A stretch of DNA of 64,000 nucleotides from Botrytis cinerea B05.10 (lineage: Eukaryota; Ascomycota; Leotiomycetes; Helotiales; Sclerotiniaceae). Positions 24,717 to 37,602 of the stretch are shown here, piece after piece. Every line of letters begins with the position of its first letter. Positions within the stretch are counted from its first letter, which is position 1. Under the pieces are notes generated by a model that ran no database searches, was not told where the DNA came from, and was given only the letters and a program-made list of their open reading frames with translations. A program made the translations under genes and the position numbers. Location: the NCBI RefSeq assembly GCF_000143535.2, contig NC_037320.1, positions 1,736,001 through 1,800,000 on the forward strand, in the 5' to 3' direction.

Positions 24717-25103
24717 CTTTTCTACGTATTTAGTACCTTCGCGGATGCTGAAAATATATGTATAATACAATTTCTGAAGATTACTAGGTATCCCAATTAA
24801 AAGAAGATATCGTGCAGTATTGTCATGAAAGCTTTGAAAACTTTGAGGTCATGGCTATTGTGCCTGTGCTTATTGTGTTTTATTAGACAATGATATCCGC
24901 ATGGAGCTCAAGTCGAGAGCTCACCCACCGGGGATTACCGAAAATTAGCCGCGAATTCATTCAAGACCATCTTGTGTGACAATGAGCTTGTGATTATTCA
25001 CCCAATATCCAGAACACGACGAGCATTTTGCTCAAATTATACACCAACAACTTCCGCGGATATGCGATGATGTGGATGAAAATTCCAGTGGCATTGGACA
25101 GCC
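24717..25103. promoter_or_regulatory. Divergent TEX1/RIC1 promoter region
   Basis: 387 bp separates the two start codons, so both 5' leaders and both promoters must share this space. No specific factor site can be assigned. Confidence 0.5.
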
Positions 25104-28100
25104 ATGTACTGGCCTATTGGAGCGCCTCGAATATACGCAGCAAGCAGCAGCGCCGCATCTAAAGATCATATTATTCAAACGGACGATGACGCGGAGTCGC
25201 GGGAACCTACAGAAGGCAGCGGATCTCTGATAAATGTGCCAAACGATGAATCCCCGGAGAATGCTGATGACGATCAAGTGTTTACTTCTGGTTTATCGAC
25301 CCCCATAACACCTATCACACCGGGCATAAAGCCAGTCGAACACGACACTCACACTCGGCCTTCAAATATATCATCCCTTACCGATGAATCATATTTCCCT
25401 TCCGGTCGACCAGAAAATGATCCGCTGCTGGCATTGAAAATATCCCGAAGTGGCCATCTTTTCGCGACTATAACATCCACCACCCTTACAATATGGCAGA
25501 CAAAGGTACTTTTATCCCATATCTTTAAAGCTTGCAACGGAGTTTTGCTGACCTGTTCATATAGCCTACTGCTATATTGGCCGTGGTGGTTCGATCCCGC
25601 AAATCCCTTGCTACATACGGATCGAATGTTTCCCTTCTTCTCAGACCCGATTCCATGATATTCGTCGTTCAGACAACAAATGGGTTTCTAATCACTTACA
25701 CTTTAGCCACCGATCCCGAATCCAGAGTTTTCAAGCCACACTTTGACAATCACACAAATCGCAGACAAAGTAATTTCAGTGGTCATAGGGGTCAGGGTGG
25801 AGATAGGATTCTTTGGGGGCCAGGGGAAGGTGGTGGTGTCAGAGACGTTAGTGTAAAGTTTCGTATGGTCATCAAGGTTGACGCGGGTATCGGCAATGCT
25901 TTAGCATTAGATGATGAATTGGTCGTTGCAACAAAGAAGCCAGGAGCAGTACAGTGCATCAGATGGACTCCAGACAGCACAGGCAACCAGACAAGTACAG
26001 AGATTTTCAGCAGGATGGAATGGCTAGCTAAGAAAGCCAGTGTAACCGAAATGGTGTATGATAGACCGATGAATTTGTCTACTTGGATCACTAGTGATGG
26101 TCGGGCATATGCAGTACAGCGTCATACCCGACACAAAGACTCAGATGGGCACCGGAAATTGTTCAGAGGCTATTGCTTTCACATACCTACAAATGAAGAT
26201 AACCATGCAATCAGATCAGCTATTAATGCCAGATTCTCCCTCATTGCCGTTGGTTGTAATGATGGAACCATACAAGTCTTTACGGCCAAGGATTATGTCG
26301 GCAATGTACCGCATTCACACACTCATCGCCTGTCAGTTTCCCGACAATCCTCTGGTCAATTGACTTGTCTCAGCTATTCTCCCGACGGATATAGCCTTTT
26401 CGCAGGATATGAAAACGGCTGGGCAATGTGGAGTGTGTTTGGAAAATCAGGGGCAAATAGTTTCGGATCAGAACGAAGGATATGCGAGGAAAATAATGAG
26501 GGCTGGCTGGCTGGTGTTAATGAGGCTGTATGGGTTGGTGGCGGGACCGAGATCCTCCTGATTAGCCAGCGAGACAATCGACTCTGGACTTTAGAGATGG
26601 CGCGTAGTGCTATTACTGGATGTTATGCCTCTGCAAATATATCTCGCACTTTACTCCAAACCACCTCGAATATAATGGTTTATCGAGGTTATGATATGCC
26701 TGACCTTACCACTATATCAACAGAATCGTCTTTGTGGCACAATGCTCAGATACCTTCCAGTTATCTTGTGGATCAATGGCCCATACGTTGTTCTGTCATA
26801 TCGTCAGATGGCAGATATGTTGCAGTAGCAGGTCGGCGTGGACTTGCGCATTACAGTATTAACAGTGGTCGGTGGAAAACATTTGTCAATGAAAATATGG
26901 AGAACGAATTTCAAGTACGAGGAGGTATGTGTTGGCACCAACACATTTTAGTTGCTGCTGTAGAAGCTGGAGATTCTTTCGAGTTGCGTTTATTCTCACG
27001 TGAGGCCCCCCTCGACAATACCGCCATGTTACATGTTGAGTACCTGCCAGCGCCGGTAGTTCTAATCGCCCCTTCTGGGGAAGACTCTCTACTTGTTTAT
27101 ACGTATGACAATTTACTGTATCACTACATCTTCGCCACAACAAACGGTGTAGTGAAACTTGTGCAAGTTGGGCAGATAGCGTTCCATGGTATCGTCAGAT
27201 CCCCAGCTAGAGTAAGGGGTCTAAGCTGGATTTTACCGGATGAACAGATACTAGAAGGAGACCCGTCACAAGACGTAGCCGTTGCAACTGTTCTATTCTT
27301 GGTTGACGGAAAACTTGTATTGTTACAACCATCACTGAATGATGAACGCAAACTCAAATACGATATGAGAGTCATTGCACAGAATATCGAATTCTATGCC
27401 CTTATGAGAGATCAACCCTTAGCAAATCCACCCAGAAATACTGAGTCCACCGAGGAAATAGGAGACCATGGGCAAGGCAATGGATTGCGAGATGCGCTTT
27501 GGTTCTTTGAAGGCAATGAAATAAAAGTATGGCCTGAGGTTCAGGACGTTCTTCGCTCTGCCCCGTCGGAATTGGGTCGCGAACTCCCCTCCACGGTCTC
27601 CATTCCTGTTGACTTCTATCCTTTGTCGGTTTTACTCGGTAAAGGTATTCTTCTCGGGCTCGAATCTGATCTAGTTCAGCGTCGTGATGTGAATTTTGCT
27701 TTTTTCAAATTCACAATCAGGGTATGTATTGAGAATTAGTCCATGTTGGGAATTCGCGCTAACGTATATTCTAGACTCATTTATTTATCCCACAAGTCCT
27801 ACGCTTCCATTTATCTCGATTCGATTCTTCTGCAGCTTTACATTTAGCTCACCAGTATCAAGATCTTGAATACTTTGCGCACTCACTTGAAATTTTATTA
27901 CATAATGTCCTCGATGAAGAAGTAGATACGCCACCGTCACCTGAGGCAGCTTTGCTGCCAGGTGTGCTTTCATTTTTATCCTCCTTCCCTCAATACTTGG
28001 ATATCGTTGTACAGTGTACTCGTAAAACAGAAGTGAGGTCATGGCGAACGCTATTTACCTATTTGCCACCACCACAAGAACTATTCGAGGAATCGTTGCA

Positions 28101-28482
28101 ACGAGGATCTTTGAAGACAGCGGGTGGGTACTTGCTGATTCTTCATACTTTCGAAGAATTGAGTTCAAGCTCAGAACAACTCGTTCGTTTACTTTCTCGT
28201 GCGAAAGATGAAGAGGATTGGGAATTATGTAAAGAACTTGCACGGTTCCTAACGGCTCTCGACGAAACTGGAGCTACATTAATGGAGGCATTGGAAATGG
28301 TTAGCCTTAGAAGCCCTAGTACCGACCGAGAAGCGACAAGTTTTATGTTTGAAGGTACAAAATTAAAGGTTCCTCGTCCAATAAAAGAATCTAATGTTAA
28401 TGGAAACGACGGCAATGGTGAATCTAGTCCCGGGATGTCTCAAGGGAGTAGTGAGGCGGACTATTTTACCTCCCACCACTAG
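25104..28482 (+). CDS. RIC1: RIC1, subunit of the Ric1-Rgp1 guanine nucleotide exchange factor
   Basis: Large subunit of the Ric1-Rgp1 exchange factor that activates the Rab GTPase Ypt6 (Rab6) on Golgi membranes for endosome-to-Golgi retrieval. Three exons: 25104-25505, 25565-27721 and 27775-28482 (1088 residues). The diagnostic N-terminus MYWPIGAPRIYA is present. A Ser/Thr/acidic insert precedes the first WD-like strand (LLALKISRSGHLFATITSTTLTIW). WD-type strands continue through RLSVSRQSSGQLTCLSYSPDG and CSVISSDGRYVAVAGRRG. The RIC1 helical domain begins in exon 3 (THLFIPQVLRFHLSRFD) and includes FLSSFPQYLDIVVQCTRKTEVRSW and the segment ending with the CKELARFLTALDETG helix. It ends with a hydrophilic tail. 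Both exon joins restore continuous homology. The length matches fungal orthologues. Confidence 0.94.
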
Positions 28483-29074
28483 GTCATAGTGAGTAAGTCA
28501 GTCTTGGTGACTAGCACTCCAAAGTCTTTCAGAAGGCGTCTAGGCAGGGCTCACACTTGAATAAAATGATGAATGCCTGGGTAACACGACATAATGCCTC
28601 CTCCCAATTTAGATTCAGAATACCACAGCAAAATTATACACGATAATTACAAGCTTATTTAACCAGATCGCTAACATGAATGCTGTGTGCATGTAGCTTG
28701 TATGAGTGACCAGTAGTGCATAAGGATATCGTCGAATGGCACGATTTTCGCACTGACAAAAATAATCTCTATCATAGTAATAATTAACTCGCAATATTTG
28801 CAACTTAAATATCAAATACTTTATTATCATATTATATAGAAGTAGATAATCAAAGTTTGTAATGTTCGTTTGTACCTGGCCGCCGAGCGTGAAATGAAGA
28901 CTCACGCTGTAGCGAGCATGCTAGCTCCGCTAGCGCTTTCCCTCGATAAGAGCTACCTTGAAGCTTGAATCAACAAATCAACATAACCAACAACCACGAA
29001 ATTACGACGACATAACACGCACTCGCTCCATAACGTCGTTTTGATACCCCAAGGAGCTGAGTACTAAGTTCATC
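28483..29074. other. Intergenic, no gene seen
   Basis: 3' flank of RIC1 and promoter of VMA13. AT-rich around 28780-28860. A short GCTAGC-containing inverted stretch (GCTAGCTCCGCTAGC) lies near 28920-28935. Confidence 0.55.
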
Positions 29075-30625
29075 ATGTCTCTTGACCCACCCACTTACCT
29101 TTATTCGTTGATGAACAACATCCGCCAACGACCAATACCCTGGGATGGCGCTGTACGAGCTGGCACAATTACCGATGATCAACTGAGTAAGATTCGAGCT
29201 GTTGATAAAGTAAGAAAGGAGCAAAGGAAGGAAATTGTAGAGAAAGATCCAAATGCGTATAGAAAGCTGTTTGTTGGTTCGGAAGGAGAATCGAGCGTTT
29301 TAGAATCTGCGACAAGAGCAAAGCGCCCAGATGTTGTTCAGTATATCTTAGTCCTATTGGGCGATTTACTTGATGGTACATATCTGCCACTCTATTTGTT
29401 ATCTGTCCGGGTACTGATATGAATTGAATAGGCATTCCAACTTTATCAGAGATTCTTTCGGAACACGACGATCCATATAAACCCTTCCTGCCACTACTGA
29501 ATCAATCCGCTGAACTCGAAAGCCCCATACCATTGCTCACATCTACAGTTCTTACAAGCATAATCTCAGGATCCAAGGATGCATCTCAAAATGCCTTGGA
29601 AGCAATGCCAAAATTGCTGCACTACTTGTCAACACTGGCAAAGAGCTCGGACGGTGGTTTACAAGATATAGCAGTTTTACAATACTCGTCATTGTTACAA
29701 GGCAAGAAGTCGAGAGAATTGTTTTGGAACCAGAGATCGGAGACAATTGAACCCTTAGTTTCCATCCTTAAATCAGCCGCAGGCGTTTCCAATGGCGACT
29801 CTGCATCGACACTTTGGAACGGTGCTGCAAGCATCCGCAGTGGACCAGAGGGAACATTGGGTGGCGGCGTTGGACTACAATTACTTTACCACGTACTACT
29901 GGTTCTGTGGCAGTTGAGCTTCGAGGGTGCTGCAATTGGAGAGGGACTTGAGGAGTAAGTCTTGTCTATTTAAGAGGCACACAATGACAAAAAACTAACC
30001 AATCCATAGCGAGTATGATATCATTCCACTTTATACGCAACTTCTGAGACTCTCACCAAAAGAGAAGACAACTCGGTTGTTAGTATCGTCTCTCTACAAC
30101 CTTCTCTCCTCGAATCAAAGTTCATTACTCCCTGTAGCGGTATTCGCTCGCCTTCCAGCTCTCCTACAAAATTTGAATGGGCGCCACCTTACAGACGAGG
30201 ATCTTTTGGATGATCTCAAGAAACTGAGCGAAATGCTAGAAGAGCATACAAAGACTCAAACTACTTTCGATGAGTATGCTGCAGAAGTTCATTCAGGCCA
30301 TCTCCGCTGGTCACCACCCCATCGAAATCAAATATTTTGGGCCGAGAATGCTCGCAAGATTCTCGATTACGAGCAAGGTGAATTGTGTAAGAAGCTGGCA
30401 GAGATCATGAGTAAGCCTTGGGAGAACGACAAGCAAGTTCTTGCCATTGCATGCAATGATGTAGGATATTTGGTCAAAGAGGTTCCAGAAAAGAGATCTC
30501 AATTAGAGAGATTGGGCCTCAAAACCAGAGTTATGGAATTGATGACGGAGCCTGATGAGACAGTGAGATGGGAGAGTTTAAATGCTCTTTCAGGATGGTT
30601 GAGATACAGCTTTGAGACGAAGTAA
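29075..30625 (+). CDS. VMA13: V-type H+-ATPase V1 subunit H
   Basis: Regulatory subunit H of the vacuolar proton pump; it bridges stalk and rotor and is needed for coupled, regulated ATP hydrolysis. Three exons: 29075-29375, 29432-29954 and 30010-30625 (479 residues). The N-terminal domain starts MSLDPPTYLYSLMNNIRQRPIPWDG, the conserved IPWDGYxRAxxIxDxxLxxI pattern. Armadillo/HEAT-like helices follow. The C-terminal domain has LRWSPPHRNQIFWAENARKI, followed by a CNDVGYLVKEVPEKRSQLERLGLK segment and a WESLNALSGWLRY end, all typical of Vma13. Both introns (56 and 55 nt) join in phase. The gene lies head-to-tail with GCV1, 348 bp apart. Confidence 0.96.
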
Positions 30626-30973
30626 AGGATCGTGGTGGTATTGTGATTATGGTTAGGGAGTTGTATGATTGAGAGGCCAAAAGCCTCACAAGGGAAGCTG
30701 CATATTCTACCGTTTACAACAGGTCAAATTCCCAGCAATGATTGATTGTGTGGATGCGCAGATGTTCAATTAGTGTAGAAACAATGATGATTTTCCTTAT
30801 CGACCGTTTTATTAAAAATATTTACGTTATGTATCTTTCATAGGCCATATCCCACTAAATTCCCCCACTAGTGAGCCGAAATCGGGCTGGGCTTTATCCT
30901 TAAGCCGAATGTCAACACAAGCCTCCATACCTTTCAACGTTATAACTTTTTGATAACAAGTGATTGATTCATA
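30626..30973. other. Intergenic, no gene seen
   Basis: Short spacer between VMA13 and GCV1 in the same orientation, holding the 3' end of the former and the promoter of the latter. Confidence 0.6.
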
Positions 30974-32401
30974 ATGAGACGATTCAAAGCTGTAGCAAGC
31001 ATCTATGATGCTGCATTGATCAACCGCACAGTTCCAGGACGCTCGCGTCAGCTTTCGACAGCTCTCCAACGAGAAAGCTATGCGGCGACCTCTCCCTCAT
31101 CATTCAATACTGCTGCTCGATTTCCTGCATCTGCTATAACGACAAGAAAGCAGAAGTCAATTCGTCATGCCTCATCTACTCCTTCTTCATCCACGGAACT
31201 TCGCAAAACCCCTCTCTACGACCTACACATTTCCAATGGTGGGAAGATGGTTCCTTTTGGTGGTTTCCACATGCCAGTTCAATATTCTGGACTCTCGGTG
31301 AGCGCGTCCCATCATTTTACGAGAGAGCATGCCAGCCTTTTTGATGTGAGCCATATGGTCCAACATCGATTTGAGGGACCAGGTGCAACTGCTTTCTTGC
31401 AGAGGATTACACCAGCTAGTATCGCAAATCTAGCTTTGCATCAGGGAGGATTGAGTTGTTTGTTGCATCCTGGAACTGGAGGGATTGTGGATGATACCAT
31501 CATTACGAGGTTGGGCCCGGAATTATTCTATGTTGTTACAAATGCAGGCTGCAGGGAGAAGGATTTAAAATACCTAGGGGAGGAATTGGAGGCGTTTACT
31601 AAGGAAGGAGGAGAGAAGGTCGGGTGGGAGGTGCTTGATGGCTGGGGATTAGTTGCATTGCAAGGCCCAGAAAGCGAGGAAATATTAAAGGAACTTTTGG
31701 CAGAAGAGATGAAGGAGGGAGGATTTGATAATTTCTTGTTTGGACAGTCGAGGTTCGTAAAGATTCGTTTGGCTGATGGGTCGACTTCTGGGAACTTGTT
31801 GGTTAGTAGGGGTGGTTATACGGGAGAAGATGGATTCGAGATATCAATACCAGAGAGCGAGACGGTAATGGTTACCGAATCTTTATTGAAGAGTGCGGGT
31901 GAGACAAGGCTACAATTGGCGGGGTTGGGCGCGAGAGATAGTTTGAGATTGGAGGCTGGCATGTGTTTATATGGGCATGATCTAGATGATACAACGACGC
32001 CAGTAGAAGCAGCTCTGGGCTGGGTAGTAGGAAAAGAGAGGAGAACAGAAGGAGGCTTTCACGGTGCCGAAGTTATTCTCAAGCAACTCACTCCGAAGAG
32101 CAAAGGTGGAAGTGGAGTAGAAAGAAGAAGAATTGGCCTCATAGTCGAAGGGGCACCTGCTCGTGAAGGTGCGGATATTGTTAATGACAAGGGAGAGAAA
32201 ATCGGAAATATCACAAGTGGATGTCCAAGTCCAACATTGGGCAAGAATGTCGCAATGGGGTACATTAAAGATGGGTTTCATAAGGCGGGTACTGATGTAA
32301 GTGTGGTGGTTAGAGGGAAGGAAAGAAAGGCAAAGGTGACTAAGATGCCTTTCGTGCCATCGAAGTATTGGAAGGGGACTAGTGGGACTGCTCCTGCTTA
32401 A
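30974..32401 (+). CDS. GCV1: Aminomethyltransferase, glycine cleavage T-protein
   Basis: Mitochondrial T-protein of the glycine cleavage system. It transfers the methylene group from aminomethyl-lipoyl H-protein to tetrahydrofolate and releases ammonia. A single uninterrupted exon encodes 475 residues. The first 70 or so residues are rich in Arg, Ser and Ala with no acidic residues at the start, as in matrix presequences. The enzyme begins at KTPLYDLHISNGGKMVPFGGFHMPVQY. Further hallmarks are SLFDVSHM, GGIVDDTIITR, GYTGEDGFEI and ARDSLRLEAGMCLYGHDL. The C-terminal GCV_T barrel domain includes IGNITSGCPSPTLGKNVAMGYI. The fungal length is slightly above the bacterial one because of the presequence. 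The lack of introns is unusual for this window. Confidence 0.96.
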   Translation: MRRFKAVASIYDAALINRTVPGRSRQLSTALQRESYAATSPSSFNTAARFPASAITTRKQKSIRHASSTPSSSTELRKTPLYDLHISNGGKMVPFGGFHMPVQYSGLSVSASHHFTREHASLFDVSHMVQHRFEGPGATAFLQRITPASIANLALHQGGLSCLLHPGTGGIVDDTIITRLGPELFYVVTNAGCREKDLKYLGEELEAFTKEGGEKVGWEVLDGWGLVALQGPESEEILKELLAEEMKEGGFDNFLFGQSRFVKIRLADGSTSGNLLVSRGGYTGEDGFEISIPESETVMVTESLLKSAGETRLQLAGLGARDSLRLEAGMCLYGHDLDDTTTPVEAALGWVVGKERRTEGGFHGAEVILKQLTPKSKGGSGVERRRIGLIVEGAPAREGADIVNDKGEKIGNITSGCPSPTLGKNVAMGYIKDGFHKAGTDVSVVVRGKERKAKVTKMPFVPSKYWKGTSGTAPA

Positions 32402-35400
32402 TGGGCCGGCTGGAGCTGGTAGAAATATTGGAGGGATGAAGGGAGGGAGGGAGAATTCAACATTGTGTAACTGGGACTATGGAATGGAATGGAATGGAAA
32501 CGGGCGTTTAGAGAAGAGCATACTAGCACATAAGCATCATCAACGATGCGCTTCAACGAAAGCTATGGAGTTAAATGAATAAGATGAAATTTATGAGTTT
32601 ATGTTACGAGACTACTGATTTGTGAATTTTTGTTTGGCAGATGCGCACGTGTGTGAGTCTTCTTTCTCACTAACAGTGTCTTGAATCTTGATGGCCATCT
32701 GGAAAAGTTGTCCCGATATTACGGCTGGGTGTATGCGTGTCCATGATTCCATATGCCAATAAATACCTATCCCCTCAGCCCCTCAGACACAAATCCTAGT
32801 GCCGACGCACAATTGTTACTTGGCCTGTCTCCTCAAGCGATATTTGTCCCTACACAGACGCCGGTGTCGATGTTTGGACAAACGAAAGTATCGACCAACT
32901 GACAAAGTTGTGATAATCATTCTTTCGGATTACCACCTGATTCGTCAGATACTGAACGTTCCTTACAAAACAGTCCAAATCATGTCACTTAAACGGATAG
33001 GCCAGCTCGGCCGAGTAAAGCACACACAAGATAGACCCTCTTGCGTCAAGACTTCACTTGAAAACCCACCTTCTTCAAAGCTAAACTCGATCGGTCACTC
33101 TGAGATAGGATGCGGGGCGGTACCATACTATAATTAGGTACTCTTGTCTCCCGTCATCATGGAACAAATCACATCTTACGCCTTGCTTTGACAGCGGCCC
33201 CATATTTTGCCTATTACAACCCCACTTCTACGAGGAACGTCTGCTATTATAAATACGTTTTCCCTCCTTCTTCGTCAATAATGAAATAGACGACTTCACT
33301 CATAACATCTGTATGAGAGAATAAAACACAGCAGGAGGCGAGCAACGCGTTGAGAGGAAGTCACAATCAAGTAGTTGAGGAATTGTATCTGCAGCAGAGG
33401 TATCTTCAGCGAGTGCAATTATGATAATTTAAATATCTCTAGAGCCACTGGAGTGAAACTGAAAGTTCAGTAGCCAGTGCTGCTAGGCAGATGCTGAGAG
33501 AATACTCCATTCGAGAGTTGACCATTCATACAAGACTCTGGGCTACCTGTTGTCAGAATCTCGTTAACATACCGACACGGTGAGAAGCTATCAGTGAAGG
33601 TGGAAGTAGGGATCTCCGCGATGACCACATGCTACATAGAATACCACAGAGGAAATCGGCAGGAAAACTGGAGCGAATCTCAACTCCTTTGGTATCCCTG
33701 CTATTTGTGTGACTTGAATTTCCGTGCCAGGCACGCTAGTTACGAAAGTTACCCCATATCACTTCATCTTGAGACCTAGTTCAATGTTGATCAGCATATG
33801 CACTCCCAGGCTTGATGCCGGCTTGAATGTGGAGAAAAACAGGTACATTGTTACCATACCACCATGGCATTCTCAAGGTTGGATCATTAGATTTTATCAT
33901 GAATGGTAAGCTGGTTGGCGCTAGAGCTGTGGCTACTCATTTCCATACAGAATACGACATGATATTATGCCAGAATTACACGGGGTTTTTGGTGTCATCA
34001 ATGCGTTTGGTAGTGAAGAGGTTTTGGATGCAGCAACTGGTAGAACGAGACTACGCTCTATGTGATCTCCCCCGGGGATCTCGATGCCTTTGTCAATTTT
34101 ACCGAGCATTCCTGTCAGTCTGTGTTGTTCACTCTGCAATCCATCAAAGAGAACTTGGATGTAACCCCACCCCGGGTAATACGGGGACACCTGCTAGTTG
34201 CCCAAGGATAATCTGGAGAAGTGTAAATTGTGAAGTGCTCCCAAGATGTTGTTCAACAGGGTCAAGGCAACCAATCCAGATGTCTGATCATACTCTTGGC
34301 ATAATGTATCTGGGGAAGTTCCACATCGATATCATGCTACCTAATTTCTTTGGCGGGGCCTAGAATATCTTCTCTGACAAGTCAAAGTGCGTTGTAAATC
34401 GCTCACTCTCAAAGTTTGACTCTTTATCCCTTGAGTTGACGACCACGCCGCACAGAATGCTGGAAATGGCAAGTCCTTCCTTCGTATTCCGGGGTAAGTG
34501 GGTCAATTGCTGCGACCAAGCACCAACTTTGTAGTCCGGTGACATTCCAGCGAGGAAGCTGCCAATGTGTCAGAATTGGCAGGTTTAACGCGGTATTGAG
34601 CAAGTGGGCCATTCAATCAGCCGAGATTCGAGAACAATCAGTTTGTGAAGCGATGCGACCCTGCAGACGGGAGTGATGTTTGGGTGCGGATCATTGCATA
34701 CAGGGAAGTGCTTCCTAAAGTGCAATATACGAGAGAAGACTGCGACTGCGGTGAGCGAGCACGGAGCGTTTCCGGCCTTTTGGGAGTCTGGTTGACCGTC
34801 TTTTGGTGAACATTCTCAGGAGACTCGAGAGCTGGTTACTGCCTCCATTGAGTAGGAGAGATGCATTGCACTGATGTCGATTTGGTGTACCAACTGCCTC
34901 AAATAAACATCTATGTTACGACATATAAATCATAAATCTAATCAATGAGTATTGATGGTTCAAGAGCAGATAAATAGATAATCCAAAAAGTCGGTTGTTC
35001 CGATGTCGTTTAGTTGGGATACTAGTGGCAAATACAGTTCGCCAACTTGCGTCAAGTTACGTAATTTGCAAAATCTTTTTTCGAGGTCACCTCTACACAC
35101 TAGCCATCTTTTTTCTTGTCCGATCAAGGGGCCTGGATTGTAAAAGGGGGTGGACGCATTGGTTAGAACCACTACAATGGAGTTTTATCAATCGAAATAC
35201 TCGACTCTGGGAAATATGTAGGTTGGCAAATCTTTAAGGTTTTCTGTTCCATGGTTCTTAGTGTTTTATACCTGCGGAAAGGGTTCGGTTCAATGTACCC
35301 CTCTATGATGTATCATAGAGTTTAATGCCGATTGCAAGATCTGCCATGCGCCGGCTTCCGTCAATTGAGAGACTGGCGAGACGGATACTAAGATATTTCT

Positions 35401-35984
35401 TCACGTTTGTTGCAACGCATTCCCCACACTTTCTATTGGATCTCCGTTCTCGGCGAGGTACCCTGCTAGATTATTCGGGATTGCCTTGAGCAATTATCGC
35501 CGTGGCGGGGAAAAGAAAGTACTTTCGAGTCGTGCATGAGCGGCCCCAGATTAGAAGTCTGCACCAAGTCTTCTTAAAGTTCTTTCGCATCTGCCAATGC
35601 TCGCTTGGCCTCGCTAAATCAGGAGTCTTTACTTCTTTGGACATAGTCATAGTACGATCTAGGTCCACTTTATTCATATTGTACATAATAGCGCGCTCCA
35701 TTTAACTATAGTATGTCACTAATATTTCCACATTTTCGCAACGACTTGATGTTGAACCCAAGTCAGGCTAATTTGTAATTGGGTAGAGCTTTGTATTCCA
35801 TCTGATCCGAGCTTACATAAGCGTATTTGCACACTCAATGCTTCAGATCCATTATATAATCCGCCTAGAAAATGCCATATTTTTGAAAAAGACTTCCTTT
35901 CCAATTCAACAACCACCTACATCTTAATTTCCACGATTTGCAACTTGTCATATTCTGCATATAGAGCTCTGGAATACAGGAGCA
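32402..35984. other. 3.6-kb gene-poor region
   Basis: No gene supported on either strand. Short frames at 33594-34363 (+) and 33933-34612 (-) have no recognisable motif and no consistent splice pattern. The region could hold a decayed gene or transposon, but no terminal repeats or catalytic motifs were seen. A short GGAAT run (about 32478-32498) lies just after GCV1. Confidence 0.5.
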
Positions 35985-37602
35985 ATGGCCGACCAATTTC
36001 AATTCTCACGCCAGGCTGAAGCGGGCGACTTCGACAACAAAAGCCAAAAGAGTGAAACAAATCAGGATGTGACTCATGACGCAGTCTTTGGTGAGATCAA
36101 TGAGGATGGACCAGATTATCGAAGTGTATGTACAGAATAATCTACGAAAGTGTATGTTTGCTAATTATTTTCAGGTTGGCGCTTTGGGTTCGACTGCCCT
36201 CATGCTCAAGACCAATTTAGGTCTTGGTGTCCTTTCAATTCCAGCTGTTTTTGACACGTTGGGTATGATTCCCGGTATCATATGTGTCCTCACCATGGCT
36301 ACGATCACGGGATGGTCACAGTACATGATTGGAGTATTCAAGAGAAAGCATCCAGAAGTGTACGGTATTGAAGATGTTGCTGGTATAATTTTTGGAAATG
36401 TCGCTCGTGAGGTCGTTGGCGCTGCATTCTTTCTTTGTGAGTAGCCCCGTTTGGTTGTATAAATGAGCTTGATTCTGACCAGTTCATCCAGTCTGGGTTT
36501 TCGTCTCTGCATCTGGTATGCTCAGTGTTTCAATCGCTTTGAATGCGTTATCGACTCATGCTACTTGCACTGCTGTGTTTGTGGTTGTTGCAGCGATCAT
36601 TGCTTTCATTTTCTCCAGTATCCAAACCCTAGGCAAGATCACCTGGCTTGCATGGATCGGTGTAGCCGGTATTATCACTGCTAGTAAGTCAATCAGCCGT
36701 TATTGTGAAAAATTCCCCGGCTAACACGTGCAAGTTCTTACTCTCACAATCGCTGTTGGCGTTCAAGGAAAACCAGCCGACGCTCCTGTCACACCAGGTC
36801 CTTACAAGTCCGACTTCAAGCTTTTTGGTTCTCCATCATTCACTGATGCTATATCTGCTTGTGGTTCGCTTGTTTTCTCCTTTGCTGGAACTCCTGGTTA
36901 CTTCAACATTCACTCAGAGATGCGCAATCCAAGAAACTACACTCGTTCGGTGTATATCAGTCAAGGCTTCATCACGTCTATGTACATTGCAATCGGTATT
37001 GTCGTCTATTACTTCTGTGGTTCCTACGTCGCGTCACCTGCTCTCGGCTCCGCAGGTGATACCATGAAGAAAGTCTGTTACGGTCTTGCTCTTCCTGGTC
37101 TCTTGGTTAGCACCATCTTGCTTTCTCATGTAAGTCTAGCTCAAATCTCTCATCTCTTCTTCTCTAACATCTTTCACAGCTTCCAGCAAAATTCCTCTTC
37201 CTCCGTCTCCTCCGTGGATCCAAGCATCTTACTGTCAACTCCATGACCCATTGGATGGTCTGGCTCGGCTGCACTTTCTGCGTCATTATCTGCGCCTACG
37301 TTATCGCAAGTGCAATTCCAATTTTCGGTGGTCTCATCTCCCTCATCGGTGCTCTTTTCGGAACCCTTTTCAACTTCCAACCATTCGGTATCATGTGGTT
37401 TTACGACAACTGGGGCTTCAGAAAGACCCAAAGATCGCGCTCTTGGATCTTCATGTGCTGCTGGAGCATTTTCGTCATTGTCATCGGTTCATTTTTGATG
37501 GTTGCTGGTACTTATGGATCGATTGTCGCTATTATCGATTCCTATAGCTCGGCTGGAGGATCGAGTTCCTTCAGTTGTGCGGATAACTCGAATTCCGTTT
37601 AA
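35985..37602 (+). CDS. Amino-acid permease, AAAP family (MTR-like)
   Basis: Membrane transporter of the amino acid/auxin permease family, similar in layout to the Neurospora neutral amino-acid permease MTR. Five exons: 35985-36125, 36175-36436, 36492-36683, 36735-37129 and 37180-37602 (470 residues). A hydrophilic N-terminus of about 47 residues precedes helix 1 (TALMLKTNLGLGVLSIPAVFDTLG), the family signature. About 11 membrane segments follow, including FVSASGMLSVSIALNALSTH, TAVFVVVAAIIAFIFSSIQTLGK, FSFAGTPGYFNIHSEMRNPRNY and SAIPIFGGLISLIGALFGTL. The acceptor of intron 2 was placed at the second of two AGs because the first is adjacent to the CTGAC branch site. The result (FFLFWVFVSASGML) is uniformly hydrophobic. 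It ends in a short Ser-rich tail. Confidence 0.93.

Noticed and set aside
25585..25600. tRNA B-box-like GGTTCGATCCC
   Set aside because: It lies in the RIC1 coding exon (codons for Val-Arg-Ser-Arg) with no A box or cloverleaf around it.
33827..34363. 178-codon open frame in the 3.6-kb gap
   Set aside because: Composition rich in Cys, Trp and His is unlike a real protein, and frames on the other strand are equally open.
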